From NCBI RefSeq assembly GCF_014202945.1, contig NZ_JACHHW010000001.1, positions 587,713-651,712 of the forward strand: a stretch of 64,000 nucleotides of DNA, in the 5' to 3' direction. Below the pieces are notes generated by a model, which was not told the DNA's origin, did not search any database, and saw only the letters and a list, made by a program, of their open reading frames with translations. How positions within the stretch are numbered: the first letter of the stretch is position 1; the number at the start of each line of letters is the position of its first letter. Of the stretch, positions 36,255 through 44,810 are shown piece after piece. Source of the DNA: Zhongshania antarctica (lineage in GTDB: Bacteria; Pseudomonadota; Gammaproteobacteria; Pseudomonadales; Spongiibacteraceae). Position numbers and translations under genes: made by a program.

Positions 36255-37526
36255 ATGATAAGAAATCGCGTGAGTCAATTAGCCCATGGTCGCTTAACCC
36301 TAGGACTTTCCTGTATAGCACTGGCAAGCCCAACTTTCTCCGCCGAATTTTTCGACGATAAAATTCAAGCCAAATTAATGCTTATGCAGGGTTTCCAAGC
36401 AATAGAGGCAAAACCAGGTGCGTTTGAAATACCCAATACCGATATGGCACCGGGCTTCCAACGGCTTCGCTTTAATATTGAGCTAGTTGTTAAAGTTCAC
36501 GATCACGTTACCGTCTATGTTGACCTCGGCGAAGAACCCAATGATTTCGGCACTGATGACCAGTTTGAAATTTCCCAGGATTTAGGATACATCGACCTAG
36601 ATATTTTCGGCCTAGCTGGAAGCGCTCAACAAGACCAAAGTTGGCTATTTCGTGCTGGGAACATTGTTTCCACGGTATTTGAGTTCCGGGGCTACTCGGA
36701 CGGCGCCGCTGTACAAAGCAACCCACTTATTGGGAATTCCCCTATTGACTTTGTAACTGCAGAATCCGGAATTCAAAGTTTGTGGTCACACAAGGTGTCT
36801 GATTCGGTAATCACGCAAGTGAATGCCGACATTGGCTTTACAGTACCGACGTTCTTTGAAGACTACAGTGGAGATCGAGGTTTCAACACCTTCGGCCAGC
36901 TGTCGCTTAACACGGGTTTCGGTTTAAATTTAGGCCTAGGCTGGTTTATCAGCAGTTTAGGTGACCAAGTCACTAACCGACTCTTTGCCGACGTGCAAAC
37001 CGCTGGGCTAATTCAAGGCGATGGTGACAACTATAATTTCGCTGCGTCGGGTGCAAGTTCACGCGACACCCACGCTGGCTTACTGCCGGGCTTAGACGCG
37101 AATATTTTTCAAATCAACGCTCACTACCAAGCCCGCCCAGGCACCGAATTCCGTGGCTGGGCGGGTATCGCTAAAGATGAATTCAGCTTCGTTGATAGTA
37201 ATGGCGATCAAACTGTAGCCAGTCAAGCCGTTGCTTATCAAGAGATCGCTAGCGAAATTAACTACTATGCAATCGAGGCCACACAATACCTCACCCTCAA
37301 CCGCTTATACATTGCATCGCGCTTTAGTTCGGCTATCAACAAAAGTGATAATATTTCTGGCGACAAGGACCTTAATCGCATCCAGCTCGGCCTAGGCTGG
37401 TGGCTAACGGACAACACCCTGTTCAAAGCGGAGTACGTCAAACAATCGGAAGGAAATACCTCTGCTGGGCAAATCGGCGCTGATTGGGATGGACTAACGG
37501 CAGAACTATCGGTGGTTTTCGACTAA
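36255..37526 (+). CDS. Outer-membrane porin-like beta-barrel protein
   Basis: This about 423-residue exported beta-barrel protein starts at the ATG at 36255, with AAGG 8 bases ahead. A GTG at 36246 is the longer alternative. A signal peptide ends near TFSA-EFF. The rest alternates short amphipathic strands with turns and ends in Phe-Asp (LTAELSVVFD). Aromatic girdle-like segments (GLGWFISS, LGLGWWL) are frequent, and no plug domain is present, so it is a diffusion porin rather than a TonB receptor. It is divergent from the polyol unit and may be its outer-membrane channel. I cannot name the exact porin family. Confidence 0.75.
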   Translation: MIRNRVSQLAHGRLTLGLSCIALASPTFSAEFFDDKIQAKLMLMQGFQAIEAKPGAFEIPNTDMAPGFQRLRFNIELVVKVHDHVTVYVDLGEEPNDFGTDDQFEISQDLGYIDLDIFGLAGSAQQDQSWLFRAGNIVSTVFEFRGYSDGAAVQSNPLIGNSPIDFVTAESGIQSLWSHKVSDSVITQVNADIGFTVPTFFEDYSGDRGFNTFGQLSLNTGFGLNLGLGWFISSLGDQVTNRLFADVQTAGLIQGDGDNYNFAASGASSRDTHAGLLPGLDANIFQINAHYQARPGTEFRGWAGIAKDEFSFVDSNGDQTVASQAVAYQEIASEINYYAIEATQYLTLNRLYIASRFSSAINKSDNISGDKDLNRIQLGLGWWLTDNTLFKAEYVKQSEGNTSAGQIGADWDGLTAELSVVFD

Positions 37527-37941
37527 TTGCCCTTCGCGCTAACCTCATTGAGACCATGGCGATAGCTAATAGCCAGCTATCGCCGCCATAGACATGGGTA
37601 ACCGCCCCATTAATCAGTATTTATAATAAACTAATGATTCTGATTAACGCTTACTGCACTTCCCTGGCTTTTCTAGATATTTGCTAGCCCTAAACTTTGT
37701 AATTGCCGTCCCATCTCCGCAGTCCTCCTGCGGGAAAGTGTTACACGGACGGTCAATATGAGATGCAAATCTACAACTCGGATGTCCGCTATAGCTTGAA
37801 AAATTGGCTGGGTGTTTCACTTCTTTGGGGAGCCATAAAAAAGCCCAGTAATGCCATATCTCAATCATTACGGGGCAATTATCTGAGGAAAAACCAAGCC
37901 CCCTACTTCCAATTATTCTATTGGTACGACCCTGTAAAACC
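37527..37941. other. Convergent intergenic region, porin / ceramidase
   Basis: The stretch between two converging genes holds the ceramidase terminator at 37837-37876. An 80-residue plus-strand open frame (37703-37945) and a minus-strand one (37644-38036) have no ribosome site or family and overlap the terminator. I read both as chance. Confidence 0.5.
37837..37876 (-). terminator. Rho-independent terminator of the ceramidase gene
   Basis: On the minus strand GCCCCGTAATG and CATTACTGGGC form an 11-base-pair stem with one mismatch, followed by TTTTTT (37842-37837), 66 bases past the ceramidase stop codon. Confidence 0.75.
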
Positions 37942-40317
37942 TTAAGGGCAGATACTGTCAGTACCCACAATGGTGAAGGTGTTTGAAATAGCCTGATAGG
38001 GCTGCGCCTCCGCAGCCATAAAACCAAGGGATGCACCCTCTACCCGCAATCGATAAGTACCGCTTGGTGTATTGATTGGCGTCGTCCAAGTTACTAGACC
38101 GGTACCGCCGCTACTAGTCTGCGGGCGCTCTAGTGCAGCAGGGGGTTGCACTAGGGGTTTCCATTCATAGAGTAATTCTGGTGTGCGATCTTCCTCAACG
38201 ACCAGCCACTCCCCACTTGCCAATTCCTTTTCGACGTAGACGTAGCTCTGCTGAATGCGCAGGTCATTACCGGGATGGCCCACTACAAACTCAGCTTCAA
38301 GTACCTCACCGGCAATAATGGAGTTGGGCGGCTGAGTGACAACCGTGCCCGCAGCCCCACTGGGATGAGGTAATTCACGAGGACCGAGCTTCAGTGTTAA
38401 ATCTGCGCGATCGCCGGGCGCAGGTGGCTCAGATACAGCGGTTTGGCTGCGCATTGCGCGCGCGAGTTTCAAAGATTCTTGCGCGACGGCGGCCTGTGTC
38501 CATGGACCATAGAGCGTGGATGCACCTTCGTATTGTTGAGATGAATATTCTTCGCGGGTGGTGAGATAGTGAACGTAATCGTTAACTAGCCCGGCTATAA
38601 CCACGGTATCGACACCAACCGGTGCCAGCTCTTCGAGGAGCAGCGATCGAATACGGCGGGCTGACATGGTAGTGACTTCCCAGGGTAAACCTAGTAGCGC
38701 GAAGTTGCCCACACGGAATAATTGAATCGGTAATTCCGAGCCGCCCCGTGGCAACAAGACTGGTTTTTCGGCCTGGCAAGAGTAGTCCCCTGAAAATGCC
38801 AGCAGCTCTGTCGAGTTACACATAACGACGGAAGACAAGGTTTGACCGGGAATTAAATCCTTGGGCCAGCCACCGGGAAAGCCTTCGAGTCGTGATCCGG
38901 TCAGCGTCGCAATATCGACCAGAGCCGCGTCGAGAACGGCCGGATCGTCACTGCACTTTAGGCCTTCCTGCGTAGGTCCTGGGCCGTCTTCTGCACCGGC
39001 GCCAAAAGATGCGCCGAGAATACCGTCGCAGGTTCTCTTTTCCGCCTCATCTAATTCGGCAGGGTGTTTCAAACTCGCCAGTACGACAGGATCGTCGACG
39101 GTAATATCTGTAATGGGAATCCGCAAAAACTGATAATCCACCGGCCCAGTAACCGGCTTGCCGGTGCCATAAAGCTCAATCGCGCGCGCCAGTTGTTTAA
39201 TGCCGGAAATAGCGTTGGCGTCTAAATCATTTTCACCGCCACCACGCTTGGGACTGGGATAGGGAAACTCTTCAATGGCGATATTGGGTGAGGCATCACC
39301 TTCATCGGCTTGGGCGAAGGCGCCCACGAAAGTCCCTGTACCTGGGTCTGCGCGATAGTTGGTGCCCATTAATCGCTCGAAGCCAATCGACGCATAGCCT
39401 TTTACATCGCCACTGACATAGTGCTGAGCGGGACCAATGACTGTCGGGTGCACACCGAACCAATTAATCAAGCCCGCAGCGGTGCCGTCTTGGCGATTCA
39501 GTTCCAACTGCACCATGCGCTTATTAACGTTGGTTTCTTCGCCGCGCGCGTTTAAAAATAGGCTTCGCTCCGCTTCGGTGTTTTGCTCGTAGGCAGGTTT
39601 GGAGCGATTTATATTGGTATTCAGTAACTCACCCGAAGACAAGATGATAGCGGCAGGTTCCGGGTTGGCCAGCAGATTGGCATGCGCTTTAGTGATGGCT
39701 TGAACAATGCCACCAGCGATAATAGCCAAGCCATTACCGACGCCGGCCAGCCCAGTGCCGGGATCTGAGTGCGTATGCGTCACCGAGAGCATGACGTTGT
39801 TCGCGTTATAGAGGCTGCTGAGCTCTTCGTTGGCAGCAATCTCGGCTAGCACCGCATCGCGAACGCTCGCGCTCATCAATCCAGTGTCAATTGAAACAAA
39901 CATCACCCGTTTGTTATTGCAGGGGGACGCGATCGCAAACGCTCGGGCATAAACGCGCGAGTGCAGTGCGCTGAACACTTGCTGGGGATTCACCCACGCG
40001 AGGCTGGCGGTGTCGGCAATTGGGCCAGTGACATCGTGTAGACCGGTTCCGATCAAATACTCATCGTTACTTGAGCACTGCGCGGGACTACCTATTGCTG
40101 CGATGACGTCCACCTCCAAGCGTCCCGGAGCATCTAATCCCTCACCCACAGACCTACGCAGGTCATTCACTACACATTGTGCAGCAGGCTCATCGACTAG
40201 CCGTGGCGGTGTCTGGGGCTCGACGGCAACTGCATTGCTATTGTTGTTAGCTCCACCGCCGCAGGCGGCTAACACCAAGCCGAAGATGATCACTAATGCG
40301 GGTCTGGTCAGTACCAT
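37942..40317 (-). CDS. Neutral ceramidase lipoprotein
   Basis: This 791-residue neutral/alkaline-type ceramidase hydrolyses the amide bond of ceramide to a sphingoid base and a fatty acid. A lipoprotein signal with LAAC (Cys19) predicts membrane anchoring, whereas many bacterial relatives are secreted. The catalytic Ser343 is in EGDASPN, the family GDxSPN motif. Zinc-site histidines are in SVTHTHSDPG (His181/His183) and WFGVHPTV (His290), with the later Glu/Tyr region LVNDYVHYLTTREEY. A C-terminal beta domain follows from about residue 660. It has its own terminator and stands as a single gene. It would act after the two endoglycoceramidase-like lipoproteins encoded at 7-12 kb. Confidence 0.92.
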   Translation of the reverse strand: MVLTRPALVIIFGLVLAACGGGANNNSNAVAVEPQTPPRLVDEPAAQCVVNDLRRSVGEGLDAPGRLEVDVIAAIGSPAQCSSNDEYLIGTGLHDVTGPIADTASLAWVNPQQVFSALHSRVYARAFAIASPCNNKRVMFVSIDTGLMSASVRDAVLAEIAANEELSSLYNANNVMLSVTHTHSDPGTGLAGVGNGLAIIAGGIVQAITKAHANLLANPEPAAIILSSGELLNTNINRSKPAYEQNTEAERSLFLNARGEETNVNKRMVQLELNRQDGTAAGLINWFGVHPTVIGPAQHYVSGDVKGYASIGFERLMGTNYRADPGTGTFVGAFAQADEGDASPNIAIEEFPYPSPKRGGGENDLDANAISGIKQLARAIELYGTGKPVTGPVDYQFLRIPITDITVDDPVVLASLKHPAELDEAEKRTCDGILGASFGAGAEDGPGPTQEGLKCSDDPAVLDAALVDIATLTGSRLEGFPGGWPKDLIPGQTLSSVVMCNSTELLAFSGDYSCQAEKPVLLPRGGSELPIQLFRVGNFALLGLPWEVTTMSARRIRSLLLEELAPVGVDTVVIAGLVNDYVHYLTTREEYSSQQYEGASTLYGPWTQAAVAQESLKLARAMRSQTAVSEPPAPGDRADLTLKLGPRELPHPSGAAGTVVTQPPNSIIAGEVLEAEFVVGHPGNDLRIQQSYVYVEKELASGEWLVVEEDRTPELLYEWKPLVQPPAALERPQTSSGGTGLVTWTTPINTPSGTYRLRVEGASLGFMAAEAQPYQAISNTFTIVGTDSICP

Positions 40318-40765
40318 GCTACTTCACCTAAAGTTTGTGGGATACGCTATGCAGTAGTATAACTCAGCCAGCGCGCGTAAATACCTGCGACTTGATTATC
40401 CCCTAGGGACAGAATCATCAAGAAGATCAAATAAAGTTTTATATAAATCACATACTTTTGATCATAGTGGCTGGCACTTAGACAGATTGATAACACAAAT
40501 TCTGCCGCAGCGAGTACCAGAAACTTGTCGATGCCATGCCCAATGCCGATGGTGACAATGCAATACCGTTTAGGCTAGCGATGGATAGCTTTAGGAGCCC
40601 AGTGGCGCTATTCGCGATGTAAGACTAATATAAGCATCAATGCAGGACTCGACTTTTAGTCATATCAATGTGGACGCGCATCCGAGTACCAGAAGAGTAT
40701 GTTGTGGCAGCCTTTCGTAGAACTAGATTCCTAGCTTCGTTTATTCCCGCAACTTGGAGCACAAA
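40318..40765. other. Divergent promoter region, ceramidase / SDR
   Basis: The promoters of the ceramidase (leftward) and SDR (rightward) genes should lie in these 450 bases. I see no clear operator palindrome, terminator or small gene. Confidence 0.4.
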
Positions 40766-41554
40766 ATGAAGACTACCCTTATCACCGGTGCTTCTTCTGG
40801 TATTGGCAAATCACTAGCCGCGCTGTTCGCGCAGGGCGGTAGCAATCTAGTACTGGTGGCGCGCTCGCAAACGAAACTTGAAGAACTAGCACAACAACTA
40901 CAGGCAGAGTACAAAATTACAGTTTGGGTCGAGCCGGCAGATTTATCCCGACCCGGTGCGGCTAAAACATTGGCGGCAAGCTTAGCTCGGCAAGATATCA
41001 AAGTTGAAATACTAGTGAATAATGCTGGCGTATTAGAGCACGGTAGGTTTATTGATATTGGCACCGAGGCTCACCGACGCATGCTCGATTTAAATATTAG
41101 CGGCCTAACTGAAATGTTAGATTGTTTTTTGCCTGCCATGGTAGAGCGTGGCAGCGGAAGGGTTCTTAATGTGGCATCTATTGCTTCATTTCAGCCAATA
41201 CCGAGCTTGGCTATATACGCAGCAAGTAAGGCCTTTGTGCTATCCTTGACCGAGTCATTGGCTGAAGAGCTCAAGGGCAGTGGTGTAAGTATTACAGCGC
41301 TGTGCCCAGGCATTACGGCCACCAACATGGTTAGTACGGCACAAGAAAATAGCGGCGGCCTGAATATTCCTGACTTTTTGATTGGGGATGTAGACGATGT
41401 AGCTGCTGATGGCTACAAAGCATGCATGAAAGGCGAGGTGATTGTGGTGCCGGGCGCAATGAACTTAGCGGCAATACTGGCTGGCCGAGCAATACCTAAA
41501 TGGCTGCTCAGACGAATAACCGGCGCTGTTGGACGCTACACTACAGATAACTAA
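40766..41554 (+). CDS. Short-chain dehydrogenase/reductase
   Basis: This 262-residue classical SDR is counted from the ATG at 40766, with GGAG 7 bases ahead. A TTG at 40754 is the alternative start. The nucleotide loop is TGASSGIG (7-14), then NNAG (85-88), and the catalytic Ser138, Tyr151 and Lys155 in YAASK. Arg33 after the second strand (VARS) suggests NADP(H). PGITATNM after the active site is usual. The family acts on many alcohols and ketones. Lying next to a ceramidase gene, it could reduce or oxidise a lipid carbonyl such as a sphingoid intermediate, but it is transcribed divergently and this is only contextual. Confidence 0.88.
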   Translation: MKTTLITGASSGIGKSLAALFAQGGSNLVLVARSQTKLEELAQQLQAEYKITVWVEPADLSRPGAAKTLAASLARQDIKVEILVNNAGVLEHGRFIDIGTEAHRRMLDLNISGLTEMLDCFLPAMVERGSGRVLNVASIASFQPIPSLAIYAASKAFVLSLTESLAEELKGSGVSITALCPGITATNMVSTAQENSGGLNIPDFLIGDVDDVAADGYKACMKGEVIVVPGAMNLAAILAGRAIPKWLLRRITGAVGRYTTDN

Positions 41555-41893
41555 ATAGACAGACTGTTAGCAACATGCTTAGTGTTAATCAATGACATCT
41601 ATCAGTCGTACAGTGGCCGCCAGTTACTCCGCCCGCGCTGCCACAATAGCGCGTTTAATTATATTGCAATTTTAAGCAAACCGCCGACACAATGATTTTC
41701 AATTGGTAATGATTTAGGTTTGTTAACGTATAAAACTGTCTCTTACGGTGTTCGCCCTTCATTGCGCACGGCAGATAAACGCTAAGTAGTTGGGCGGCAA
41801 AGCCAATGTCATGATGTCAGCCCAGCACGCTGGCAAAGCTCGCGAATTTGAACTGTGGTCCAGCGATGTTCATTTATAAGGGATACTTCCAGA
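41555..41893. other. Intergenic stretch, nothing recognised
   Basis: These 340 bases lie between the SDR and SOUL protein genes. No terminator hairpin, operator or small gene stands out. Confidence 0.4.
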
Positions 41894-42529
41894 ATGCTTC
41901 AGACAGGTCGATTGAGTTGGGTCACAATTGTCGTATTGCTTTTGACAGGAAATGCTATGGCCGTTGAGGAAGCGAAATACTCTGTAATTCGTGAAGAAGG
42001 CCGATTCGAATTACGAAGATACGATCCCCACATTCTTGCTGAGACGACAGTAAGTGGTGATTTCGAGGGTGCCGGAAACGAAGCATTTGGTCGGTTATTT
42101 AAGTATATTTCTGGCAACAACGAGCAACAGCAGAAAGTCGCGATGACATCACCTGTTGGGCAGGAATCAACGAATAAGAAGATTGCAATGACTTCGCCGG
42201 TTGGGCAGCAAAAAATAGATGGGAAATGGGTTGTCAGTTTCATGATGCCCGCGACATTCAACCTGGAAAATACGCCAAAGCCGCAAGACCCGAATGTGTA
42301 TATTCGCGAGGTTCCGGCACGTCACATCGCCGCAGTACGATATTCGGGATTTTGGAGCGAAAAAGGCTATCTTCGTAACTTGGAAAAGTTGCTGGACTGG
42401 ATTACGGAAAGCGGCTTTAGTGTGTCTGGTGAACCTGTTTGGGCAAGATACAACCCACCTTTCATGCCCTGGTTTCTCCGGCGCAACGAAGTTCTAGTGC
42501 CCGTAACGGCTGCCACTCAAAATGAATGA
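41894..42529 (+). CDS. SOUL-family heme-binding protein, exported
   Basis: This about 211-residue SOUL/HBP-fold protein begins at the ATG at 41894. An upstream in-frame start at 41855 has no support. The signal peptide ends near NAMA-VEE, so the protein is probably periplasmic. Family text includes YSVIREEGRFELRRYDPHI near the mature start, then FGRLFKYISGNN, the repeated MTSPVGQ motif and FMMPATFNLENTP. SOUL proteins bind heme or other tetrapyrroles in plants, animals and bacteria. The bacterial role is poorly known. Its end overlaps the next gene by 8 bases. Confidence 0.88.
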   Translation: MLQTGRLSWVTIVVLLLTGNAMAVEEAKYSVIREEGRFELRRYDPHILAETTVSGDFEGAGNEAFGRLFKYISGNNEQQQKVAMTSPVGQESTNKKIAMTSPVGQQKIDGKWVVSFMMPATFNLENTPKPQDPNVYIREVPARHIAAVRYSGFWSEKGYLRNLEKLLDWITESGFSVSGEPVWARYNPPFMPWFLRRNEVLVPVTAATQNE

Positions 42530-42992
42530 CATGCCGGGGCCCGACACAATGACGCTCTGCGAAGAAATCAGAGCCCATCTCGCTGCGAGAAAGCTTGCGG
42601 TATTGGCAACGCAGTCGGATGGGCAGCCGCATGCGAGTTTGATGGCATTTACTCCTGTGGATGACATAAAGCGCCTGGTATTTGCGACCTACCGCAAGAC
42701 TCGAAAGTATGAAAGTATCATTCAGGGCGGTCGTGCTGCCTTACTTATTGGCAGCGGAATTGAGCCATTCGAACAACAACGTGCGGGCCTTATAGTTACC
42801 GCACACGGGAATGTTTTTGCTGCCCCTATCAACTCGGCTCAATCCATGCTCAAGTCGCACATCCAGCGCCACCCTGAGTTTGAGGAATTTTTTTCGTCGC
42901 CGGAGTGCGCGTTGATTGTCATGGAAATATCCGACTATCAACTCGTCACAAGCACCGAGGAAGTCCGGTGGTGCAACCTAGATAGCATCTAG
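42522..42992 (+). CDS. Pyridoxamine-phosphate-oxidase-like flavin/heme protein
   Basis: This 156-residue split-barrel protein is of the PNPOx-like superfamily, which binds FMN, F420 or heme. Conserved text includes RKLAVLATQSDGQPHASLMAF and VFATYRKTRKYESI in the first half. It starts 8 bases inside the SOUL gene, so the two are co-translated. Pairing with a heme-binding SOUL protein makes a heme-utilisation or heme-handling role plausible (HugZ/HutZ are relatives), but no heme ligand can be pointed to. There is no signal peptide. Confidence 0.83.
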   Translation: MNDMPGPDTMTLCEEIRAHLAARKLAVLATQSDGQPHASLMAFTPVDDIKRLVFATYRKTRKYESIIQGGRAALLIGSGIEPFEQQRAGLIVTAHGNVFAAPINSAQSMLKSHIQRHPEFEEFFSSPECALIVMEISDYQLVTSTEEVRWCNLDSI

Positions 42993-43345
42993 TAGGACAA
43001 CGAATGCGTAGGCAGCTCCCCGTGAGTGTTTAATTACATTGAATTATTATCTATTTTAGCGAAATATTTGCAAAAAAATTGCCCCACTTAATAGGTAATA
43101 TCTGCTTAATTTAAAAATTCAAATACGGCATCCGCCGAGTCTCTATTACACGAGTTACCCTCGATCAATTTAACCCGCAATTCAACACAGACACGTATTT
43201 TTCAGTCATGAGCAGACCGTGCGCAGATAATAAAAATTCTTTAAATTGAACCCAAATAACCCTAGACGAGCACCTCAATATAGACTATCGTCTATTTAAA
43301 GACGTTTTACAAAGAGCGTTTTTATCAATAATAAGAGGAAATAGA
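42993..43345. other. Promoter region of the acetoacetate-decarboxylase-like gene
   Basis: AT-rich DNA of 350 bases precedes the next gene, with AGAGGAAA ahead of its start codon. No clear palindrome for the nearby TetR regulator was found by eye. Confidence 0.4.
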
Positions 43346-44134
43346 ATGAGTACACCAAACGGTAACCCCGGCGATATTCATAACTGGCCGATTCTCAAAG
43401 TCGTGTATCGCACGGACCCAGAAAAATTAGCAGCGCTGCTGCCGCCAGGTATAAAACCGGGAAAGGATCCTCTCGTTAAGCTCAATATATATAACTATCC
43501 AGTTCCCGACGAGCCTGAGCTTGGCATTTTAACAACAGTTAACGCCGACTTTAACGGCATTGAGGGTGAGTATGCACTTGGCTATGGTATCGACCAGGAG
43601 TCGGCAATTTTTTCAAGCCAGGAGATTAATGGTCAACCAAAGTACCCTTGCAATACAAGTTTCTACAGGGAGCAAGACCGTGTAGTTGCCCGTTGCACTC
43701 ACAACGGATATACGTTTTTTGAATTTGAAGGAAAATCTGTTGGTGTTGAACCCAATTTAGATGATTTCACCGTAAACGAATGGTGGATTAAAGTATCTCG
43801 CGCAGTTGGTTCCGACTTTAGTGATATGTCTAATGTGAAGTATGACTTTCCACCGCACGTCGTTCACGTTAAATCAGTCTATGGCACTGTTCATCTTGAA
43901 AAGGTAGAGGGAAAAATACGCTTTCTTGAGAGCCCGTGGGACCCGTATGCAACTCGACTACCAATGCGCGAACTTGTTTCAGCAAATCTGTGGTGGGCTG
44001 TATTCAAAGAGCGCAGTATCTCTATAGCGGGAGAGCTTGATCCAAAAGGTTTTGCTCCGTTCTCTGACGTAATAGGCGGATCCAGATGGCCAGGCTTTCA
44101 AGGCGGCCCGCTCCGCGAAGATTGCTTTAAGTAA
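43346..44134 (+). CDS. Acetoacetate decarboxylase-superfamily enzyme
   Basis: This 262-residue protein has the acetoacetate decarboxylase (ADC) fold. The expected Schiff-base lysine is Lys99 in SQEINGQPKYPC, matching the ExxGxPK motif. AGAGGAAA lies 6 bases before the ATG. ADC relatives include true decarboxylases and aldolase-dehydratase enzymes acting on keto acids, so the exact reaction is open. There is no signal peptide. It is followed by a TetR regulator and a convergent TonB receptor. This looks like a small uptake-and-catabolism module for an unknown compound. The AT-rich codon use differs from the housekeeping genes to the right. Confidence 0.8.
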   Translation: MSTPNGNPGDIHNWPILKVVYRTDPEKLAALLPPGIKPGKDPLVKLNIYNYPVPDEPELGILTTVNADFNGIEGEYALGYGIDQESAIFSSQEINGQPKYPCNTSFYREQDRVVARCTHNGYTFFEFEGKSVGVEPNLDDFTVNEWWIKVSRAVGSDFSDMSNVKYDFPPHVVHVKSVYGTVHLEKVEGKIRFLESPWDPYATRLPMRELVSANLWWAVFKERSISIAGELDPKGFAPFSDVIGGSRWPGFQGGPLREDCFK

Positions 44135-44138
44135 TTTA

Positions 44139-44166
44139 CGTTGGCCCAGCTAAAACTGGGCCAACG
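44139..44166 (+). terminator. Strong stem-loop after the ADC-like gene
   Basis: CGTTGGCCCAG and CTGGGCCAACG form a perfect 11-base-pair stem with a six-base loop, right after the stop codon. No T-run follows. It may terminate weakly or stabilise the mRNA and reduce readthrough into the TetR gene. Confidence 0.6.
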
Positions 44167-44223
44167 ATTGCCCTTCCTGTAAGATAGCTTTCTCCTGTCA
44201 GCCATACTTAGGCTCTTTTTTAC

Positions 44224-44808
44224 ATGATGAAACGCCGTACCACTTCCCGTGCGAAAATTTTCGACGCGGCACTCTCACTACTGAATGAATACTCGTTTGA
44301 AGCCATTACAGTCGACAAGATCATTGAGGTTTCTGGCGTCGCAAAGCAGACGTATTACAATCACTTCGCAACAAAGCAAGACGTTTACGTTGAGCTGAGT
44401 TACAAAGAGCTCTTTGAGCGTACCAAGACGAATGTAGAGGATGCGTGCGCAAAATATAGTATGGCCGATCAGCGTTTAAATCGTTTTTTTCAGCTTTGTG
44501 AAAACTCGTTAAAAAAAGATGGGCATATAGAGCGTGCACTAATGAAAGAAGGCTTATTGGCTAGCGCAACACCGGAAAAAATTGCGCCTTATATGCTCGC
44601 TATTAATGATGAGTTGAAGCATCTAATCACGCCAGCGATAGAGTCTGGTGACCTGAGAGGCGATACACCCCTAGACTTTTGCATCGAGCTAATTGCGGGC
44701 ACATTGAGCAATTTAGTCATTAACTGGACAAACATTCCGAACTATCGGCTAACTCGCAATAGAAAGCTCTACACCCGAGTCCTAGTGGAAAGCTTGTTAA
44801 AGAAGTAG
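44224..44808 (+). CDS. TetR-family transcriptional regulator
   Basis: This 194-residue TetR-type regulator has an N-terminal helix-turn-helix about residues 10-55 (AITVDKIIEVSGVAKQTYYN, then HFATKQDVYVEL) and an all-helical ligand domain. It lies between the ADC-like gene and a TonB receptor, and its stop codon is two bases from the receptor's stop on the other strand. It probably responds to the compound handled by that group. Its operators were not located. Confidence 0.9.
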   Translation: MMKRRTTSRAKIFDAALSLLNEYSFEAITVDKIIEVSGVAKQTYYNHFATKQDVYVELSYKELFERTKTNVEDACAKYSMADQRLNRFFQLCENSLKKDGHIERALMKEGLLASATPEKIAPYMLAINDELKHLITPAIESGDLRGDTPLDFCIELIAGTLSNLVINWTNIPNYRLTRNRKLYTRVLVESLLKK

Positions 44809-44810
44809 CC

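Noticed and set aside
37703..37945. 80-residue open frame between porin and ceramidase
   Set aside because: It has no ribosome site or family and runs across the ceramidase terminator hairpin.
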